The notes beneath the pieces were generated by a model. That model did no database searches, was not told the origin of the DNA, and saw only the letters and a program-made list of their open reading frames with translations. Shown here one piece after another: positions 34,438 to 44,109 of a stretch of DNA of 64,000 bases. Origin of the DNA: Veillonella sp. VA137 (GTDB taxonomy: Bacteria > Bacillota > Negativicutes > Veillonellales > Veillonellaceae); NCBI RefSeq assembly GCF_003992015.1, contig NZ_RQVK01000001.1, positions 1 through 64,000 on the forward strand. Reading direction: 5' to 3'. The first letter of the stretch is position 1; each line of letters opens with the position of its first letter. The position numbers and the translations under genes were made by a program.

Positions 34438-34755
34438 TTAATTATTTGCCCAAGCTGTAATAAAACCGAACATAGTTTTTTCTTTTAATGTTGGAATCAT
34501 TAAAGTTTCTCCAGCACGTAATGCTTTACCATGTTGTAAATGATTAATTTCTTCGATCGCTACGATATACTCACGGATATCAATATCTTCAGTTTGTGCC
34601 AATGCCTTTTGAGAGATGCTCCACAAGGTGTCTCCAGCGTCTACTTGTACGGCTTTAATATTTTGAGTATCCATCTCTAATGTTGTAGTATTTATCATAC
34701 CATCTACTACAAATACCATAGCTACCATTAGTAAAATAGAAAATAATTTATTCAT
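34438..34755 (-). CDS. LysM-domain protein next to lexA (YneA-like)
   Basis: 105 residues. An N-terminal hydrophobic segment (about 3-22) could be a signal peptide or anchor. A LysM domain follows (about 38-92): VDAGDTLWSISQKAL and GKALRAGETLMIP. In Bacillus subtilis the SOS division inhibitor YneA is also a small LysM protein divergent from lexA, so an SOS-linked role is inferred from context and layout. Sequence identity to YneA was not tested. Confidence 0.75.
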   Translation of the reverse strand: MNKLFSILLMVAMVFVVDGMINTTTLEMDTQNIKAVQVDAGDTLWSISQKALAQTEDIDIREYIVAIEEINHLQHGKALRAGETLMIPTLKEKTMFGFITAWANN

Positions 34756-34830
34756 AATTTATACCTCTCTCTAATAATATCGAACAAAATAAATAGTACA
34801 TCTGTTTGTTTATGTTCATATTCTAACACA

Positions 34831-34844
34831 CATACAAATGTTCG
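34831..34844 (-). promoter_or_regulatory. Candidate LexA operator between the LysM gene and lexA
   Basis: On the - strand CGAACATTTGTATG matches the Firmicutes LexA box (CGAAC, four bases, GTTCG-like) with two mismatches in the right half. It lies about 80 bases before the LysM start and about 110 bases before lexA. Other AACA/TGTT words nearby could be partner sites. Presence of a box would link both genes to SOS control. Confidence 0.45.
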
Positions 34845-34872
34845 GTCAAGTGTAATTTTTTAGAACGCATAT

Positions 34873-34901
34873 TTGACAATTTTCGATATTAAATTTATAA
34901 T
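34873..34901 (+). promoter_or_regulatory. Promoter of lexA
   Basis: TTGACA (34873-34878) and TATAAT (34896-34901) are perfect consensus boxes separated by exactly 17 bases, about 50 bases upstream of the lexA start. Confidence 0.9.
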
Positions 34902-34952
34902 AGGTTTATATAAATTAAGTTCCATAATACTGTAGAATGAGAGGTTATTCCC

Positions 34953-35633
34953 TTGAGACGTCCAGCAACTGATATAAATAGCAAACAACAAAGAATATTA
35001 GATTTCATTATTGAAAGTTTACAACAGCGCTATCGCTGCCCAAGTGTTCGTGAAATTGGCGATCATATGGGGTTAAGCTCCACTTCTACTGTTCAAAGTC
35101 ATTTAAATACATTAGAAAAATTTGGCTATATTACTCGTGATGCTAATAAGAATCGCTCTATTACCGTTGTAAATATGCCTGATGTGCCGGCTTTAGAAAT
35201 GGATGAGGAAACTCACGAAGTTACGTCAAGCCCTGAATTTAATTTTTTAGAGGCTGGCCTTCGTCGTGTCCCTTTAATTGGTACTGTACAAGCAGGTCTT
35301 CCTGTAACAGCTGTTGAAAACCGTGAAGATGAATTCGTCTTACCTACTGCTCTATTAGGTAGCTCTGAATGCTTTTTATTACGTGTTCGTGGCGAGTCCA
35401 TGCGAGATATCGGTATGTATGAAGGTGACTTGCTAATAGTGCGTAATCAATCTACAGCAAATAATGGTGATATTGTAGTAGCTCGTATCGATGATGAAGC
35501 CACAGTTAAGCGTTTTTATAAAGAGTCTGACCATATCCGCTTAATGCCAGAAAATGAAGAGTTTGAACCTATCATCACACGAAATTGTGTAATTGAAGGT
35601 CGAGTAATTGGACTCATTCGTGACCATATATAA
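34953..35633 (+). CDS. lexA: SOS repressor LexA
   Basis: 226 residues with a TTG start preceded by AGAGGTT. The winged-helix DNA-binding domain (1-70) has RCPSVREIGDHMGLSSTSTV, and the C-terminal S24 peptidase domain has the autocleavage Ala-Gly in TVQAGLP, the Ser nucleophile in RGESMRDIG and the Lys in EATVKRF. RecA-stimulated self-cleavage relieves repression. It is divergent from the LysM gene and followed by its own terminator. Confidence 0.96.
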   Translation: MRRPATDINSKQQRILDFIIESLQQRYRCPSVREIGDHMGLSSTSTVQSHLNTLEKFGYITRDANKNRSITVVNMPDVPALEMDEETHEVTSSPEFNFLEAGLRRVPLIGTVQAGLPVTAVENREDEFVLPTALLGSSECFLLRVRGESMRDIGMYEGDLLIVRNQSTANNGDIVVARIDDEATVKRFYKESDHIRLMPENEEFEPIITRNCVIEGRVIGLIRDHI

Positions 35634-35648
35634 TCTAAGATATAAAGA

Positions 35649-35688
35649 AAAAGATAGCAGTCTTTGATAAGACTACTATCTTTTTTTA
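35649..35688 (+). terminator. Terminator of lexA
   Basis: AAAGATAG, CAGTCTT and AAGACTA, CTATCTTT pair with one internal mismatch, ending in T7. It separates lexA from the convergent dapA. Confidence 0.88.
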
Positions 35689-35697
35689 TTTGTGTTT

Positions 35698-36582
35698 TTA
35701 TTGTTTATAGGATTCTATAGCTGCATCGATGATCTGCGCTTCTTCTACAGATGGATCACACAATGGCAATAATAAAGGCCCTGTACTGAAACCTAATTGT
35801 TTCATCGCATACTTTACAGGAATAGGATTTGTGGTAATAAACATAGCTTTTAGAATAGGTACTATTGAAAGTTCAATGGCTCTTGCTTCTTTTACTTTAC
35901 CTTCTTTAAATAAAGCTATCATTTTTTGCATTTCTTTACCTACAATATGAGAGGAAACAGAAATAACGCCCACTCCACCATTTTGTATCACATCTAATGT
36001 TAATGCATCATCACCAGAATAAATCATAAAGTCATTATTTGGTAGCAATTCACGAATCTGTTGGATGATTTTGATATCTCCTGTAGCTTCTTTAATAGAT
36101 GTAATATTAGTACATTCTTTTGCCAATCTTGCCACCGTTTTCGGCTCTATACGGCCTCCAGTACGTCCAGGTACATTATATAGCATAACAGGCAAATCAG
36201 TACTGTCTGCAATAGCCTTAAAGTGCAAATAACAACCTTCTTGATTCGGTTTATTATAATATGGCACCACAGCCATCACCGCATGAACACCAGTATGGCT
36301 AGCAGCTTTCGTTAAAGCGATTGATTTTTTAGTAGAATTACTACCTGTATTCGCAATAATGGTAGCACGATGACCATACTCTTTAGCGATTAATGTAAAT
36401 AGCTCAAGTTTATCACGATCATCAATATTTGGACCTTCACCAGTAGTGCCACATACAATTAAGCCATCAGAACCATTGTCTAACAAGTATCCGGCTAGAC
36501 GTAGTGCTTCTTGAAAATTTATATGACCATCGTCAGTAAAAGGAGTGATCATTGCTGTTAAGATATTTCCAAATGTTTTCAT
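35698..36582 (-). CDS. dapA: 4-hydroxy-tetrahydrodipicolinate synthase DapA
   Basis: 294 residues, a (beta/alpha)8 aldolase. GTTGEGPNID is the pyruvate/ASA loop, YNVPGRTG holds the catalytic Tyr, and SIKEATGD contains the Schiff-base Lys (about 160). It condenses pyruvate with aspartate semialdehyde for lysine and diaminopimelate synthesis. It is the last gene of the - strand group dapB-asd-dapA. Confidence 0.97.
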   Translation of the reverse strand: MKTFGNILTAMITPFTDDGHINFQEALRLAGYLLDNGSDGLIVCGTTGEGPNIDDRDKLELFTLIAKEYGHRATIIANTGSNSTKKSIALTKAASHTGVHAVMAVVPYYNKPNQEGCYLHFKAIADSTDLPVMLYNVPGRTGGRIEPKTVARLAKECTNITSIKEATGDIKIIQQIRELLPNNDFMIYSGDDALTLDVIQNGGVGVISVSSHIVGKEMQKMIALFKEGKVKEARAIELSIVPILKAMFITTNPIPVKYAMKQLGFSTGPLLLPLCDPSVEEAQIIDAAIESYKQ

Positions 36583-36606
36583 CTTAGCACCCCCTGAAAT
36601 ATATAA

Positions 36607-37638
36607 TTAGAAAGATTGATGTTCTACCAAGTATTCTGCAATTTGTAATGCATTTAATGCAGCACCCTTACGAATTTGGTCTCCTACTATCCAGAAATTC
36701 ATAGCATGGTCATTAAACAAATCTTTACGAATGCGGCCGATTTCACAATCATTTTGATTTGATGTATATAAAGGCATTGGATATTCCTGTGCTGCTGGGT
36801 TATCATTCACACGTAGACCAGGAAATTTTTCGCAAGCAGCTTTAAAATCTTCTACAGATACGGGTGATTCCGTTTTTACTAGTACAGATTCAGAATGAGA
36901 ACGATATACTGGGACACGTACTGTAGTCGGTACTACAGCAATGGTATCATCATGGAAGATTTTTTGAGTTTCCAATACCATTTTCATTTCTTCCTTAGAG
37001 TATCCATTTTCCATGAATACATCGATTTGCGGAATTAAATTAAAAGCGATTGGATAATGTTTGTCCATAGAGCCTGTAGGTAATAAATTAGCTACCATCT
37101 CTTCCCCTGCTACATGTTGAGCTACTTGAGAATCTAATTCTTCAATGCCTTCTTTACCAGCCCCAGATACAGCTTGGTATGTGCTCACAACAACACGTTT
37201 AATAGGGGATAAATCATGCAATGGTTTTAAGCCTAAAGCCATGATGATAGTGGAACAGTTAGGATTAGCAATAATTCCTTTATGTGTATCAATATCTTCT
37301 GGGTTTACTTCAGGTACTACTAATGGAACCTCTGGATCCATACGGAAAGCACTAGAATTATCGATAACAATAGCACCTCGTTTAGCAGCTTCTGGAGCCA
37401 ATGTTTTAGAAATAGAACCACCTGCAAATAAAGCAATATCTACACCATCAAAAGATTCTGGTGTTGCTTCTTCCACTACATAATCTTTACCATCTACTGT
37501 CAAAACTTTACCTGCAGAACGAGCAGAAGCTAAGAGTTTAATGCTTTCATAAGGAAATTTACGTTCTTCAATTAATGTAATAAATTCTTGGCCTACTGCA
37601 CCAGTAGCACCTAATATGGCTAAATGAGGTTTTCTCAT
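36607..37638 (-). CDS. asd: Aspartate-semialdehyde dehydrogenase
   Basis: 343 residues. The NADP-binding GATGAVGQEF is at the N-terminus. The active-site Cys is in IANPNCSTIIMALGL (about 128). GAGKEGIEEL and the C-terminal HAMNFWIVGDQIRKGAALNA follow. It makes the branch-point semialdehyde used by DapA (next gene) and by homoserine dehydrogenase (59441). Separate from dapB by about 90 bases, which may hold its own promoter. Confidence 0.97.
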   Translation of the reverse strand: MRKPHLAILGATGAVGQEFITLIEERKFPYESIKLLASARSAGKVLTVDGKDYVVEEATPESFDGVDIALFAGGSISKTLAPEAAKRGAIVIDNSSAFRMDPEVPLVVPEVNPEDIDTHKGIIANPNCSTIIMALGLKPLHDLSPIKRVVVSTYQAVSGAGKEGIEELDSQVAQHVAGEEMVANLLPTGSMDKHYPIAFNLIPQIDVFMENGYSKEEMKMVLETQKIFHDDTIAVVPTTVRVPVYRSHSESVLVKTESPVSVEDFKAACEKFPGLRVNDNPAAQEYPMPLYTSNQNDCEIGRIRKDLFNDHAMNFWIVGDQIRKGAALNALQIAEYLVEHQSF

Positions 37639-37729
37639 AGTGACTCCTTAATATTAATAACTTAATGTATAGTTATATGTATTATACTATTTAAGTTTTT
37701 CTTTAGCAAGAATTATATAGAATATAGAA

Positions 37730-38524
37730 TTATAAATAATGTTCTAAACCATACGTTAATCCTGCAAAATCTTTGATTTTTTTACAAGCTAATACCACTC
37801 CAGGCATAAAGGACAAGCGGCTTAATGAATCATGACGAATCACTAATGTTTCATCATAGCCACCAAAAATAACTTCTTGATGTGCTACATAACCCGGTAA
37901 CCGAACGCTGTGAATCGTCACATCATCTACCTTAGCACCACGAGCACCTGGTAGACTCTCACGAGTTAAATCCTCGGCAGCTTTTACATTAGCAGCTTGT
38001 TTTGCCTCATTAACCAATTTAGCCGTTAATACAGCTGTACCAGAAGGTGCGTCGTATTTATGATTATGATGTAATTCAATAATCTCCACATCTGGAAAAT
38101 ACGGAGCTAGTTCCGCTGCCGTTTTCATCATCATCACCGCACCTAATGAGAAGTTAGGAGCTACCAAACAATTTGCATTATGTGCTCTACCAATGGAATC
38201 TAATTCTTGACGTTGTGCTTCTGTAAGACCAGTTGTACCAATCACAACATGAATCCCTTTTGATAGCATAAGTTTTGCATTTTCAAAAATAATAGCTGGT
38301 GTTGTAAAGTCCACAATCACATCTGGATGTACGGCTTCAATACCTTCCTCTAAACGACTATATATTTTACAATCTAAAGGGCTAGTACCGATAAATTCAC
38401 TAACATCTTTTCCTCCGTGACTAGGATCCACCCCGCCTACTAAAGTTAACTCTGTATCATTATGAACAGCTTTTAGAACCTCACGGCCCATTTTACCAGC
38501 TGCTCCATTTACTAAAACCTTCAT
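37730..38524 (-). CDS. dapB: 4-hydroxy-tetrahydrodipicolinate reductase DapB
   Basis: 264 residues. The NAD(P)-binding VNGAAGKMGREV is N-terminal and IIELHHNHKYDAPSGTA carries the catalytic His and substrate Lys. GARGAKVDDVTIHSVRLPG is the conserved dimer segment. It reduces the DapA product. It follows recN by 8 bases on the same strand. Confidence 0.96.
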   Translation of the reverse strand: MKVLVNGAAGKMGREVLKAVHNDTELTLVGGVDPSHGGKDVSEFIGTSPLDCKIYSRLEEGIEAVHPDVIVDFTTPAIIFENAKLMLSKGIHVVIGTTGLTEAQRQELDSIGRAHNANCLVAPNFSLGAVMMMKTAAELAPYFPDVEIIELHHNHKYDAPSGTAVLTAKLVNEAKQAANVKAAEDLTRESLPGARGAKVDDVTIHSVRLPGYVAHQEVIFGGYDETLVIRHDSLSRLSFMPGVVLACKKIKDFAGLTYGLEHYL

Positions 38525-38532
38525 TGTTCCTC

Positions 38533-40209
38533 CTAGAATGATTCCTGTTGAAAGTATTGAATCATTTCTTTTGCTGTATCTATGGCTGTATCTGAGAAAG
38601 ATTGTCCTGACATCATACGGGCAATCTGTGTAACATGTTCATCTTCTGAAAGAATAGTAACCTTAGAAATAGTTCGCCCTTCTTCTTCTACCTTATGTAA
38701 ATGATAGTGTTGCTTTGCCACACTTGCTGTTTGTGGTAGATGTGTAATACAGAATACCTGATTATCTGAACTTAATTGAAGAATTTGTTTAGCTACTTGT
38801 AAAGCTATATCACCACTAATGCCTACATCAATTTCATCAAACACTAAGGTCTTATGGGTTGCTTTATTAAATACTGTTTTAAAAGCTAAGGCAATACGTG
38901 CTAACTCACCGCCAGAGGCAACTTTATGTAACGGCAACAATGCCTCCCCTGTATTAGCAGAAAATAATAGTTCTATGCGACTAGCTCCTAATGGAGATAA
39001 AGTTTCAGTACCTTCTATGACAAATTCTAGCTTTGCCTTTGGCATACCTAATTGAGTTAAATTTCGCTGTAAGGCATCGGTAATTTCTTTATGATGAGCA
39101 TGACGGATCTGTGTAAGAGTCTGTAACGCTTGTAATGCTTGTGTCTTTAGTGTTTCCATACGTTCCACTAGCTGTGATTCTTCACTTTCATCAGACTCTA
39201 GTAGCTCTAGTCGAGTTTGCGCAGCTTCTTCAAAGGCTAAAATACTTTCAATGGTATCTCCATATTTACGTTTTAAATTGTAAATAAGTGTATCTCTCTC
39301 TTGTAAGTAAAAATAACGCTCTTCGTCATAGTTGATGGAATCACGGTATCTATCTAAAGCTTGTGCAGCCTCTTCTAATTGATAATAGGCGGATCGCAAT
39401 AACTCAGCTATTTCTTCCATGTCTTTATCATATTTTACAAGATCAGTCACTTCATTAGTAACACTATTTAAACCATCAATCAGGGGAGTTCTGCCCCCAT
39501 AGATACCATCATAACAACAAGAAATTGTAGATTGAAGATGCTCATAGTTATCTAATCTTTCTAACTCTTCAGATACAGCCGTATCTTCATTAGTTTGTAA
39601 TTGGGCTTCTTCAATTTCATCAATCTGAAACCTCAATATATCTAATTCACGAATTCTTTGTGCCGACTCTTCACGCAATGTTTCTAACTGTCGCTTTGCA
39701 CTTGCATAGTCAGTATAGGCTGTTACGTAATTTTCATAAGCCTTCGTGGCATCAACATTATACGTATCTAAATAGATATGATGTGTTTCCGATAATAAGA
39801 GCTGTTGGTTACTATATTGACCATGAATATCTGCTAAATAGGTGCCGATTTCACGTAAAGCCTTCAATGGAATCACTTGGTCATTAGCTAAAATTTGTGA
39901 TTTACCGTTTCGATTAAAAGTTCTAGATAAAATTAAAGTGTCTTCTTCTACTAATATATTTTTATTTAGTAACAGTTCTTGTAATGCGGTATCTCCGGCA
40001 ATGTCAAAAACACCTTCAATGAGAAAAGAGTCCTTTTCATGACGAATAAATTCATTACTAGCTCTTTCCCCTAATAAAATGGAAAATGCATCCATCAAAA
40101 TTGACTTACCTGAACCTGTTTCCCCAGTAAAAATAGTAATACCCTTGGCAAACTCTAACTGCATATGTTCGATGAGGGCAAAATTTTTAATCCCCATGCG
40201 TACTAGCAT
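38533..40209 (-). CDS. recN: DNA repair protein RecN
   Basis: 558 residues, SMC-like. Walker A GETGSGKSI near residue 30, a central coiled coil (about 150-380), the ABC signature KVASGGELARIALAFK and the Walker B region LVFDEIDVGISGDIA. It holds double-strand break ends together in recombination repair. It follows argR as in many Firmicutes (argR-recN), with a 1-base gap. Confidence 0.96.
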   Translation of the reverse strand: MLVRMGIKNFALIEHMQLEFAKGITIFTGETGSGKSILMDAFSILLGERASNEFIRHEKDSFLIEGVFDIAGDTALQELLLNKNILVEEDTLILSRTFNRNGKSQILANDQVIPLKALREIGTYLADIHGQYSNQQLLLSETHHIYLDTYNVDATKAYENYVTAYTDYASAKRQLETLREESAQRIRELDILRFQIDEIEEAQLQTNEDTAVSEELERLDNYEHLQSTISCCYDGIYGGRTPLIDGLNSVTNEVTDLVKYDKDMEEIAELLRSAYYQLEEAAQALDRYRDSINYDEERYFYLQERDTLIYNLKRKYGDTIESILAFEEAAQTRLELLESDESEESQLVERMETLKTQALQALQTLTQIRHAHHKEITDALQRNLTQLGMPKAKLEFVIEGTETLSPLGASRIELLFSANTGEALLPLHKVASGGELARIALAFKTVFNKATHKTLVFDEIDVGISGDIALQVAKQILQLSSDNQVFCITHLPQTASVAKQHYHLHKVEEEGRTISKVTILSEDEHVTQIARMMSGQSFSDTAIDTAKEMIQYFQQESF

Positions 40210-40210
40210 A

Positions 40211-40666
40211 TTAATCCCTCATTAAGTCTTGCATACGTTCTAATACCAATTCTACACTTTCTACAGAATTGCAAATTAATAGAATCGTATCATCTCCTGC
40301 AATTGTTCCTATTACTTCGGGCCATTTTGCATGGTCAATGGCAAATGCCACAGATTGTGCGGATCCTGGCAAAGTATGTAATACTACTTGATTTAAGACG
40401 TGCTCGATACGCAAAATGGAATCTTGGAACAAGCGATTGATGCGAGTTCTAGATAACATAATATTTTCTTCAGGAGATAAGGCATATCGATAGCGTCCAT
40501 CTCCTGTAGGAACTTTAATTAGCATCAATTCCTTAATATCACGTGATACTGTTGCTTGTGTAACAGTAATCCCTTCTTCTACCAAAGCTTGCGCTAACTC
40601 TTCTTGTGTTTCAATAGCCTTAGTTTGAATAATTTCTTTTATCTTATTATAACGAAAACGTTTCAT
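40211..40666 (-). CDS. argR: Arginine repressor ArgR
   Basis: 151 residues from the ATG at 40666 (CGGAGGAAATAATG); an upstream in-frame start would lie inside the preceding gene. The winged helix (about 5-65) includes TQEELAQALVEEGITVTQATVSRDIKEL, and the C-terminal hexamerisation/arginine domain ends GTIAGDDTILLICNS. It senses arginine. Its start overlaps the upstream stop (TAATG). Confidence 0.96.
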   Translation of the reverse strand: MKRFRYNKIKEIIQTKAIETQEELAQALVEEGITVTQATVSRDIKELMLIKVPTGDGRYRYALSPEENIMLSRTRINRLFQDSILRIEHVLNQVVLHTLPGSAQSVAFAIDHAKWPEVIGTIAGDDTILLICNSVESVELVLERMQDLMRD

Positions 40667-41241
40667 TATTTCCTCCGACGAATGATATATAAAATAGGTG
40701 GTTGATTCGCTTGATTTAACGGTCGCCACGTACTACAGTGAAACTCTTTTTGATTCATAGACGCTATATATTCTTCTAGGTCTTCTGCTTCTTTACGACC
40801 AGCTTCTGTTCCAGGATACGCTACAATGGTACATAAACCATTTACTGAAAGTTTTTCTAATCCCTTTGATAAAGCTTTAATTGTTGATGTAGATTGGGTC
40901 ATAATTTGATGGTCTGCATTCGGTAAATACCCTAAATTAGCTACCATTAAATCGATAGTAGATACAGGAAGTGTTTCCAGCACACTATCATGTGATCCCA
41001 ATATCAAATCAACTTGCTTCATAGCCTGCGGAATTTCTTTCAAAAGTTTTTCTTTCGTCCTTGTTAGCGCTACTTCTTGTATATCAATGGCATATACATG
41101 AGAATTTTTATGACAATGTGACAATAGATATACCGTGTCATGTCCATTGCCACAAGTAATATCTACAATAGTTCTAGCTGTAACCAGGGCGTCTAACCAT
41201 AAGTGATGCTGAAATTCTACACTATGGTGTAGAGGAATCAT
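40666..41241 (-). CDS. MnmM/YtqB-like SAM-dependent methyltransferase
   Basis: 191 residues. Motif I is IVDITCGNGHDTVYLL (about 25-40), and the family fingerprint NLGYLPNADH lies near 109-118, as in YtqB/MnmM. Characterised MnmM methylates nm5s2U34 to mnm5s2U34 in tRNA. It lies between nadK (4-base overlap) and argR. The 2-thiolation partner MnmA is encoded at 17370. Confidence 0.85.
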   Translation of the reverse strand: MIPLHHSVEFQHHLWLDALVTARTIVDITCGNGHDTVYLLSHCHKNSHVYAIDIQEVALTRTKEKLLKEIPQAMKQVDLILGSHDSVLETLPVSTIDLMVANLGYLPNADHQIMTQSTSTIKALSKGLEKLSVNGLCTIVAYPGTEAGRKEAEDLEEYIASMNQKEFHCSTWRPLNQANQPPILYIIRRRK

Positions 41242-42116
41242 AGAACCTCCTTAGATCGTGCGGTCAACTTTTTAAACAAGGTAGCGAAGAATTTTTGATC
41301 TTTAAATCGCACATATTTACAATATTGTGGATGTGCTTCAATATGTAGAGAATCAGTATTACTAAACTCATAATCAAAAGTGCCATCTACAGAAATATGC
41401 AAGTTTTTCTGGCGCTCTGGCATAGTAATATCAATCTTTGCACTTTCTTTTAGCACCAAAGATACGCCTTGTAATAAATGAGGGGCTATGGGTGTTACGA
41501 TAAGCGAGCGATTATCTGGCGCCATAATAGGACCCCCTGCAGATAAGTTATACCCTGTAGATCCAGTGGAACAGGCTACAATTAAACCATCAGCAGGATA
41601 CATTTGTGTATGTCCACCATTAATCGATAAATTGATGCGAGCCATTTTACCTGGTTCTGAGCGGGATACCACAATATCATTAATAGCAGGACGTAGCACG
41701 CGATCTCCCTCTGGAGTGTGTAAAGTTCCCACTAAATGAATGCGATCTTCCACATAATAATCGCCTTTACTAATTCTTTCAATAGCCATCTCTAAATTAT
41801 CAAGCTCTATTTGATTTAAGAAACCTAATTCCCCTAAATTAATACCACAAATTGGTACATTATAAGGATAGATTTGACGTGCCAATTGAATAATTGTACC
41901 ATCGCCACCAAAACTAAATGCCATATCTAAATGTTCAAATACTTCTGGTCGTGGTAATAAGTGAGATTTTTCTATCCCCAATGCACATACATCATGATGT
42001 TCTAATTCTTTAGGCATATAAACTTCTATGCCATATCTATGGCAATAGGTAATTGCTTGTGATAAAATATCTCGAATATTCTCTTTTTTCATATTAGGAA
42101 AGAAACCGATTCTCAT
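41238..42116 (-). CDS. nadK: NAD kinase
   Basis: 292 residues. The GGDGT motif is in FSFGGDGTIIQLARQ (about 70-84) and NLGELGFLNQ follows. The conserved ACSTGSTGYNLSAGGP loop and a C-terminal SVDG (about 250) complete the fold. It makes NADP from NAD and ATP or polyphosphate. It is in the tlyA-nadK-mnmM-argR-recN order typical of Firmicutes. Confidence 0.96.
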   Translation of the reverse strand: MRIGFFPNMKKENIRDILSQAITYCHRYGIEVYMPKELEHHDVCALGIEKSHLLPRPEVFEHLDMAFSFGGDGTIIQLARQIYPYNVPICGINLGELGFLNQIELDNLEMAIERISKGDYYVEDRIHLVGTLHTPEGDRVLRPAINDIVVSRSEPGKMARINLSINGGHTQMYPADGLIVACSTGSTGYNLSAGGPIMAPDNRSLIVTPIAPHLLQGVSLVLKESAKIDITMPERQKNLHISVDGTFDYEFSNTDSLHIEAHPQYCKYVRFKDQKFFATLFKKLTARSKEVL

Positions 42117-42124
42117 AGATCCTC

Positions 42125-42928
42125 CTATAATTGATGAGCCTCCTCTACCGTGGCTGTAATAAGCCCTTCAGTAATATCTAAGGAACCCTCTACTTGTTTT
42201 GTAAAATATCCTAAAAATTCAATATTTCCTTCCATTCCTTTAATGGGAGAATAGGTTAGTCCATGTAAATATAACCCACAATCTTTAGCAATGTGTAAGA
42301 TACGATCTAACACCAATCTATGTGTGGATTTTTCACGTACGATTCCACCTTTACCGACTAGTTCTTTACCAGCCTCAAACTGAGGCTTAATTAAAGCTAC
42401 TAATGAGCCAGTATCTTTTAATAGGGTCGTCGCTACTGGTAGCACCTTATCTAGAGAGATAAACGCCACATCAATAGAAATAAAATCGCTAAGTTCCCCT
42501 AATTGTACAGGCGTAACTGTGCGAATATTTTGTTTTTCCATGTTAATGACTCTAGGATCTTGCCGTAATTTCCAGGCTAATTGATTATATCCTACATCAA
42601 TGGCGAACACTTTGGTAGCCCCATGTTGTAAGGCACAGTCTGTAAAACCTCCAGTGGAAGCACCAATATCTACCATAACGGCATTCGTTAGATCTATGGG
42701 ATATAACTCGATGGCTTTTTCCAACTTTAAGCCACCACGGCTTACATAGGGTAAGGTATTACCTTTTACCTCCAAATGTGTATCTACTGAAACCTTAGTA
42801 CCAGCTTTATCCAATCGCTGTGTACCGGAAAAGATAAGCCCCGCCATAATAGCAGCCTTAGCTTTTTCTCTACTTTCAAATACACCACGTTGCACAAGTA
42901 GTATATCAAGACGTTCTTTTTGACTCAT
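42125..42928 (-). CDS. tlyA: TlyA family rRNA (cytidine-2'-O)-methyltransferase
   Basis: 267 residues. An N-terminal S4 RNA-binding domain (about 1-62, ERLDILLVQRGVFESREKA) is followed by an FtsJ-type methyltransferase with MVDIGASTGGFTDCALQ (about 85-100) and the conserved KPQFE. Some homologues methylate rRNA cytidines; haemolysin annotations are historical. It lies between the prenyl synthase and nadK. Confidence 0.93.
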   Translation of the reverse strand: MSQKERLDILLVQRGVFESREKAKAAIMAGLIFSGTQRLDKAGTKVSVDTHLEVKGNTLPYVSRGGLKLEKAIELYPIDLTNAVMVDIGASTGGFTDCALQHGATKVFAIDVGYNQLAWKLRQDPRVINMEKQNIRTVTPVQLGELSDFISIDVAFISLDKVLPVATTLLKDTGSLVALIKPQFEAGKELVGKGGIVREKSTHRLVLDRILHIAKDCGLYLHGLTYSPIKGMEGNIEFLGYFTKQVEGSLDITEGLITATVEEAHQL

Positions 42929-42937
42929 ACGTGTCTC

Positions 42938-43816
42938 CTACTGTGTGCGGTCCATTAAATATTGGACTAGCCCTTCAAGTACAGGTGATGTTTGATTGGA
43001 ATCGTGCAATGCTGTTAATGCTAGATGAGCCACCTCTTGGGCGCGTTCTTTAGCAGTATCTAAGCCTAAAATAGATACATAGGTTGCTTTATGTTGACGT
43101 TCATCACTGCCAGGTGTTTTCCCTAATTCTTCTTGTGTACCTACTACATCTAAGATGTCATCGGTAATTTGGAATAATAAACCTAAATGATCTGCATATT
43201 GTAGGTAGGCCTCTCTTACGGATGTAGTGGCCTCCACAATAATCAGACCAATTTCAACAGCGGCACTAAATAATGCTCCTGTTTTACCTTTGTGAAGAAC
43301 TATTAATTCATCTAATGGTAGAAATTTTCCTTCTGATTGTAGATCAAAAGCTTGACCACCTACCATTCCGCTAGGGCCAGCACCTTTGGCTAAGACATGA
43401 ATGATCTGCACCACTTGTTCTGCGGATAACTCAGTGTGTTTGCTCACTAATTCAAAGGCATATGTAAGTAGTCCATCTCCAGCTAAAATTGCCATACCAT
43501 CACCATAGACACGATGATTAGTTAGTTTTCCACGACGATAATCATCATTATCCATAGCTGGTAGATCATCATGAATTAAAGAATAGGTATGAATCAATTC
43601 AATAGCACATACTACATCTTTATAAGCTTCCCAAGATCCACCTAAAGATTCAATGACAGCTTTTGTAATAATTGGACGAATTCTTTTACCACCCATCAAT
43701 AAGCTATAATTCATGCTATCGTATACACGAGCATATTCCGTATTAGGTGATTCTAATACAGAGGATAAATAACTTTCAATGTCTGCTTTGCTTTGTTGCA
43801 AGTACTCTTTTAACAT
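42938..43816 (-). CDS. ispA: Short-chain polyprenyl diphosphate synthase (farnesyl type)
   Basis: 292 residues. The first Asp-rich motif is HDDLPAMDNDDYRRG (about 83-97) and the second is FQITDDILDVVG (about 225). GGKRIRP is the IPP-binding loop. Product length is set by residues before the first motif and was not modelled; farnesyl or geranylgeranyl diphosphate is likely. It follows xseB, as in the xseA-xseB-ispA cluster of many bacteria. Confidence 0.9.
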   Translation of the reverse strand: MLKEYLQQSKADIESYLSSVLESPNTEYARVYDSMNYSLLMGGKRIRPIITKAVIESLGGSWEAYKDVVCAIELIHTYSLIHDDLPAMDNDDYRRGKLTNHRVYGDGMAILAGDGLLTYAFELVSKHTELSAEQVVQIIHVLAKGAGPSGMVGGQAFDLQSEGKFLPLDELIVLHKGKTGALFSAAVEIGLIIVEATTSVREAYLQYADHLGLLFQITDDILDVVGTQEELGKTPGSDERQHKATYVSILGLDTAKERAQEVAHLALTALHDSNQTSPVLEGLVQYLMDRTQ

Positions 43817-43899
43817 AATATCCTCAATTCTTTGAAAGATAATAATTTTTTGTATAAATATTCTAACTCTATTATACCTAAAAAAACGTACTTTGTCTT

Positions 43900-44109
43900 C
43901 TAATTCGTATCTACTTGTACAGTTTCAATTATTTGTTCAACTTCTTCTTCTACAAGCTGCAATAAATCAGAACATTCTTTAACTAGAGTTAATCCTTCCT
44001 TGTAAGTTTTTAACAATTCATGCATAGATAAGCTTTCGTCATCTAGTTTTTTTACTACTTCTTCTAGGGCTGTATATTTCTTTTCGTAATTTTTAATAGA
44101 TTTAGCCAC
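43900..44109 (-). CDS. xseB: Exodeoxyribonuclease VII small subunit
   Basis: 69 residues, two amphipathic helices with the family pattern YTALEEVVKKLDDESLSMHE and LTLVKECSDLL. It binds as several copies along the coiled coil of XseA. It overlaps the end of xseA by 8 bases. Confidence 0.93.
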   Translation of the reverse strand: MAKSIKNYEKKYTALEEVVKKLDDESLSMHELLKTYKEGLTLVKECSDLLQLVEEEVEQIIETVQVDTN

